This document shows, one piece after another, positions 59,801 through 64,000 of a DNA stretch of 64,000 nucleotides. Numbering within the stretch: position 1 is the stretch's first letter; each line of letters begins with the position of its first letter. The notes beneath the pieces are model-generated. The model was not told the origin of the DNA, did not search any database, and was given only the letters and a program-made list of their open reading frames with translations. Source of the DNA: Mytilus trossulus (Eukaryota > Mollusca > Bivalvia > Mytilida > Mytilidae); contig NC_086374.1 in assembly GCF_036588685.1 (NCBI RefSeq), forward strand, positions 31,922,886 to 31,986,885. Direction: 5' to 3'. The position numbers and the translations under genes were made by a program.

Positions 59801-62800
59801 ACCAACATTCATAAGACCCTGAAAAAATATGCCCAGAATGAGCTTGATATCTTTATGATCCATTTCCAAAAATAAGAAAGGTTTTAAGCTTTGATGTTAT
59901 TTAAATATTATGAAATTTGCCTTTAAAAATATTAAAATAATGTAGGTACATACAAATTGGAATTAAAGAGAATTCATCAAATGTTTATTCCATCTGCAAT
60001 AAGTGACTTGATATTTTCATATGACATCAACTATTTAAAATATAATAACCAAATCCAGGAAAATTATATGAACTTTCTAGAGATAGCAACGGTTGTTATA
60101 AAGTTGTTACTTTACAAATAATTATACTCATAACCAATTCAGCTTTTTTGCATGCTGACAAAATTTACTACATTATTTTGTGATTTTAATATCTTATTGA
60201 CTGTATTTACTTTTTTTCACTTTTATTATGCATTATTATATTACTTAGTAACAAACCCCTTCTCCCCCCCCCCCAAAAAAAAACGAATTGAAGATCAACA
60301 CTTTGGGCATGTGCTGTATTTACCCCTCCCCTATAAAAGACCACCATAGTATAGGACAATTACCTGGTTTATCGATACAGGATCCTCCATATCTACAAGG
60401 ATTGGACTCGCACTCTTTCACAACATCGTACTGACAGAATTCACCTTCTGTACCAGGCAAACATATACAATTAAAACCAGAGCCATAATTCTCACATCTA
60501 GCATTGTTGTAACAACTGTTTGGTGTACAGAAATCTGAGATAATTCCACAGTTTGGTCCACTAAAACCTGACCTACACGTACACACATGAGATGATTTCC
60601 CATTAGAACAGGATCCTCCATTCAAACATGGATTGGTTTGACAATAATTGACAGCAGTACTACAGTTCTCTCCAATCCATCCTGGGTTACATTCACATTT
60701 ATATGTATTGTCCAGCTGAACACATGCTCTTGTACCTCCTGGATTACAGGGTTTGTAGATGACACATTCGTTTATGTCTCCCTCACACTGATCTCCAACA
60801 AATCCAGGCTTACACTGACATTCAAACCCTCCAACTTTGTCAATACAAGTACCTCCATGGTGACATGCTCCACTGTAACAATCTTGTTGGTTCACTTCAC
60901 AGAAATATCCATTGGTTCCAGGTGGACATAAGCATGCAAATTTATTAACCAAGTCAATGCATGTTCCGCCATTGTTACACGACTGGTTCTGACAATCGTC
61001 CACATTGATATCACAGTTTGTTCCTTGAAATCCTAACTTACAAGTACACTGGTAATATCCATCGAAATCATGACAAGTGGCCTCATTCTGGCAAGGTGCT
61101 GAGGCACACTCATTGATAACAATATCACAGTAACTGCCTTCATATCCTGCTTTACAATCACAAACATGATGATCAGCTGTGTTACGACATGTTCCACTAT
61201 TTTGACATAACTGACTGACTTGAAGACCCCTATTTTGTGCTGCAGCTTCACATGTCATTCTACTGATGTCACAGGCTTTACCAGTATAACCAAGGGCACA
61301 AGTACACTCGAAAACATTAGCATTCTGCATACAAGTACCCCGATTCTTACATGGATTAGTCTCACACCAGTCGAAAAATTCCTAAAATGTGAAATATGAC
61401 TAATTATACCCTTTCTCAATATGTAATGAATATTGAAATTTCAATAAAATAAAACTAGGAAAAAGTCCACATGATATGATATGATTTAATCTGATTTTTC
61501 TTCTTCAAATAATTAAACTGCACATTTTAATAAGTGTGTTTTATTTCATTGTCACATAAATTGATCATAGACTTTGTGTTCCAATGTTTTTTTTAAATTT
61601 TAATAAATTGCAAGAGCTGTTGTTTGAGTGGTTTCCTAATAACAGGTTGATTTGAACATTCTTTAAAGAGTATTATATGAATTTTAGTTTACTTCATACA
61701 AACATGCATGTAGTTAGATAAACCACTAATAAGAACTTCATTTGTATCCAAGCCCTTAACCTTAACAGAAACAAGATATTTTCTTTCATTCCATCCTTAA
61801 TTATCAATACAAATTGATTTTTTCATATTCATATATATTACCTCACAGCGAGGTCCAGTGAATCCATAAGGACAAACACATTCCCATGAAGACTGTTTGT
61901 TAGAACAAGTGGCTCCATTCATACAAGGATTACTATCACATGGATGTATCTTCGTCTGACAGTTTGCGCCTGTGTAACCATTTGGACAGACACACTTATA
62001 GTAGTTCTCTTTGTCTATACATGTACCTCCATTTAAACAGGATCTACAAATAAAATAAGAAGTAAATAACTCAGTTCTGATAAAAATATTTCTTTAATTA
62101 TTTTCTGTTGGAAGTGTGTTTATTTGTACAAAAATTCACATTGTAAAATAAGCTCAGTAACTTATGCATATTATACTTTTACTCAATTCCCGCCCTTTTT
62201 AGTTTTAGACTTATTTTTGAGTTTGTTTAAATATGTTGAAATTTATTCATTATAGAGAAGAGTTAAGTCTGGCAAATATGCAAAATATCAATATTCATGT
62301 TATTTTTCTATATGCAAAAGTCATGTTAAAAAATTGCTCAAGTATTTTTTGGTTCAAAATATAACTACCATATTAAACAAAAGATTGGTGAATATTTACT
62401 TCAAGAATAGTAAATTACAACTTACGAAAGTGTACAATCATTATCATCATTCTGACAATCCTTCCCGCTGTAACCAGGACGACAGGTACAGGTATAGGAA
62501 TTGACATAGTCAGTACACACAGCTCCGTTCCTACATGGGTTGGATGCACACTCATTGATGTCGTTCTGACAATGTTTACCACCAAACCCTCCAACACAAA
62601 CACATGTGTAATCGTTGATGTCGTCAAAACAAGTGCCTCCATTTTGACAAGGGTTAGGATCACAGTCATTATGATTGACTTCACAGTATTTTCCTTCGTA
62701 GCCAGGAAGACAGGAACAGTTGAAGGAACCATAGGTGTTATGACAGCTTCCACCATTGTGGCAAATCTTTGGCTGAGAACACTCATTATAATCAATATCA

Positions 62801-63747
62801 CAATGTCTTCCTAAAATAATACATATAATTTGTATATCAGTTATTCCTATATTAATTGCAGTCTAAACCTACATTATTGAAATTACAAATATATCCCACT
62901 GATTAAAGTATGGAAGACATAGGGTTTGGAATAATGTTTGTTTTCTATGCTCATAAAATGTTTGGAAAGTCAAATGCATAAAAAAAATATTCTCAGCATT
63001 AAAAGAATAGAAATAGGTTTTACTTTACAAATTATTACAAATAGACAATAAAAAGACTATGCTAACTACAAACCTGTAAATCCTATCTGACAGTGGCAGT
63101 AATAATCCTGGTAATTATCAGACACATCACAGTTAGCACTGTTCCTACAAGGATTGGGAGAACAAGGGTTCATTTCAATGTCACAATTAGAACCACTCCA
63201 TTGGACCTCACAGTGACAAGTGTATCCATTCGGCATGTCTACACAGCTACCACCATGTTTACAGGGGTTGCTGGCACATTCATCAGTGTTGATCTCACAC
63301 TGAGTACCTACAAGTAACAAATTGTCATTTAGTTTTTGTCAAGTTATAATTTACAGTTATTGTTACCATCAAAACTAACATGGAACAGTAAGCAATAATC
63401 TTTTTCCATGCAAGGAATTGATTGATTGATTTTTGGCTGCTTAATTTCAAGTGGCAAATACCTCATACATGTTCCAGATTATCTATGCCAAGAACAATTT
63501 CATTATAAAATTATGATTGTAATATTTTACTTTACTTGAGATGAATTTTGATCTTTTTTGCTAAATTTTGAGTAAGGGTAGTAAAGCCAGTCTAATCTTA
63601 CCTGTAAATCCAGGTAAACAGCTACATTCATATCTTCCTACAAGGTTTCTACAGGTGCTACCATGTTGACAAGGATTAGATTGACATTCGTCAGCTAACA
63701 TCTCACAACGACTGCCTGTATATCCAACTGTACAATCACAATCAAAC
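52869..63747 (-). CDS. Notch: Notch receptor, 3' part (14 exons, 1710 residues; 5' end outside the window)
   Basis: Exons on the minus strand, 5' to 3': 63602-63747, 63074-63307, 62426-62810, 61842-62043, 60364-61381, 59643-59818, 58533-59077, 57896-58050, 57365-57596, 57048-57141, 56198-56707, 55525-55672, 54614-54711, 52869-54059. All borders are GT..AG and phases close, giving 1711 codons with the stop. The order is EGF repeats, three LNR modules, heterodimerisation region with basic furin-type sites, one transmembrane helix, RAM, ankyrin repeats, Gln/Pro-rich tail and C-terminal degron. This is the single-pass receptor for Delta/Serrate ligands. In the family it is cut by furin, ADAM and gamma-secretase, and the intracellular part then acts with CSL (RBPJ/Su(H)) in the nucleus. 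By alignment with human NOTCH1 (recalled), the window starts inside EGF 19. The signal peptide and EGF 1-18 must lie above base 64000. Confidence 0.98.
53880..56707 (-). other. Notch: Notch ankyrin-repeat domain (four exons)
   Basis: [11 protein letters not shown] is followed by ankyrin units: [97 protein letters not shown] and [16 protein letters not shown]. The first repeat carries a Ser/Gly-rich acidic insert ([20 protein letters not shown]) where human NOTCH1 has a different acidic insert. The domain binds CSL and Mastermind in the family. Confidence 0.95.
54929..55037. repeat. 27-bp tandem repeat in a Notch intron, about 4 copies
   Basis: 'ataagattttataaatagtg' plus 'tagttgg' is repeated, with one copy extended by a few bases. 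It lies in the intron between exons 55525-55672 and 54614-54711. Confidence 0.9.
57048..57596 (-). other. Notch: Notch transmembrane helix and RAM segment (two exons)
   Basis: Exon 57365-57596 encodes [20 protein letters not shown] followed by the stop-transfer SRKK. The RAM motif ITWFPEGF comes next, whose WFP core contacts CSL in the family, and then a basic stretch (ASKRR). Exon 57048-57141 continues with PPWNDEEDE and AKRIK, a likely nuclear localisation stretch. Confidence 0.93.
57896..59696 (-). other. Notch: Notch negative regulatory region (LNR 1-3 and heterodimerisation domain)
   Basis: Three Lin-12/Notch repeats with the CxWDGNDC/CxYDGGDC-type calcium sites: [18 protein letters not shown] and PCNWDGNDC. 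The HD part follows and carries REKR and RIKR about eight residues apart, either of which could be the furin (S1) cleavage site. The ADAM (S2) site would be in the exon(s) just before the membrane helix. Confidence 0.92.
59697..63747 (-). other. Notch: Notch EGF-like repeats 19 (part) to 36
   Basis: Seventeen complete and one partial six-cysteine EGF modules. Many have the calcium-binding start (D/N-I/V-D/N-E-C), for example [22 protein letters not shown] and GDINEC. The [12 protein letters not shown] and [16 protein letters not shown] modules align with human NOTCH1 EGF 28 and 29, which fixes the numbering. The long first loop of EGF 29 and the TRAC spacing of EGF 33 are conserved family features. 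Confidence 0.93.
63419..63482 (+). repeat. Family G fragment in a Notch intron
   Basis: 'ttgattgattgatttttggc', 'aagtggcaaatacctcatac' and 'atgttcca' resemble the bivalve repeat also seen at about 33068-33270. It is short and diverged. Confidence 0.45.
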
Positions 63748-64000
63748 CTGTCAAAATATATAAGATAAACCACTGTAGATTCATATAAATCTCTTGGTTT
63801 TGTTTTCAGGATATAGTGAGAATATCATTCCTTTTTTCTAAGCAAAGGAAATTAAATATATTTTGTTAATCACTTCACTTTGTGGTTTTTTACCTTATGA
63901 TTTTTTTCCCTTTAAGTTCCTAAGTAATCTTATCATCAGATAATCATCTGCACCAATACTTTCTTATATAACTCTGATATGTCATATAAAATAAAAGGTT
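63748..64000 (-). other. Notch: Notch intron running off the window
   Basis: Non-coding AT-rich sequence above the acceptor at 63748-63749. The next upstream exon, ending in the middle of EGF 19, is outside the window. Confidence 0.8.

Noticed and set aside
61190-61260. EGF module with an unusually long first loop ([16 protein letters not shown]) in Notch
   Set aside because: Human NOTCH1 EGF 29 has the same long loop (CREAAAQIGV..LEQLC by recollection), so it is a conserved family trait and useful only for numbering.

Overview
The window looks like nuclear DNA of a bivalve mollusc, most likely a Mytilus-type mussel. Its genes are intron-rich with AT-rich introns. It also carries many dispersed repeats that I associate with mussel genomes, such as the 'agacgaaacgcgcgtct' family and the 'gtctcattggcaatcatacc' family. 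The species call rests on recognising families and repeats, not on a database search.

Five protein-coding loci can be supported. (1) An intronless RING/B-box/beta-propeller (TRIM-like) gene on the minus strand, 5050-6366. (2) The two 3' exons of a CISD3-type mitochondrial CDGSH iron-sulfur protein, minus strand, 12002-14277. (3) A complete 11-exon UCHL5/UCH37 proteasomal deubiquitinase, plus strand, 18534-30597, reconstructed exon by exon with all splice phases consistent (324 residues; catalytic Cys88, His164 and Asp179 fall at the human numbering). (4) A small two-coding-exon secreted-peptide gene, minus strand, 38380-38990, ending in RF-Gly-Lys and therefore a candidate amidated RF-neuropeptide precursor. 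(5) The 3' two thirds of a Notch receptor gene, minus strand, 52869-63747, with 14 exons and 1710 residues running from EGF 19 to the C-terminal PEST/degron. The signal peptide and first EGF repeats lie beyond base 64000.

The rest is dominated by mobile and tandem DNA. UCHL5 intron 1 (about 6 kb) holds two large adjacent palindromes, 18691-21391 and 21625-23601. Each arm of the first carries a different transposon-like insertion, and the opposite arm preserves the empty site. The second palindrome was entered by a Helentron-like element, again with an empty site in the opposite arm. Three copies of this 'AGCTCACC' element (16432-18220, 21802-22940, 35670-37024) share asymmetric inverted repeats, a terminal hairpin and a CTAG end. 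A classical Helitron-like element sits at 40456-41225. Small MITEs with 3-, 4-, 5- and 6-bp target duplications are scattered through introns and flanks.

Minisatellites occur at 895-1446, 32641-32740, 34022-34613, 41231-41536, 41881-42215 and 43043-43132. A very large 45-bp array at 44948-49740 is open for 1515 codons on the plus strand. It lies between the neuropeptide-like gene and the Notch 3' end and converges on Notch.
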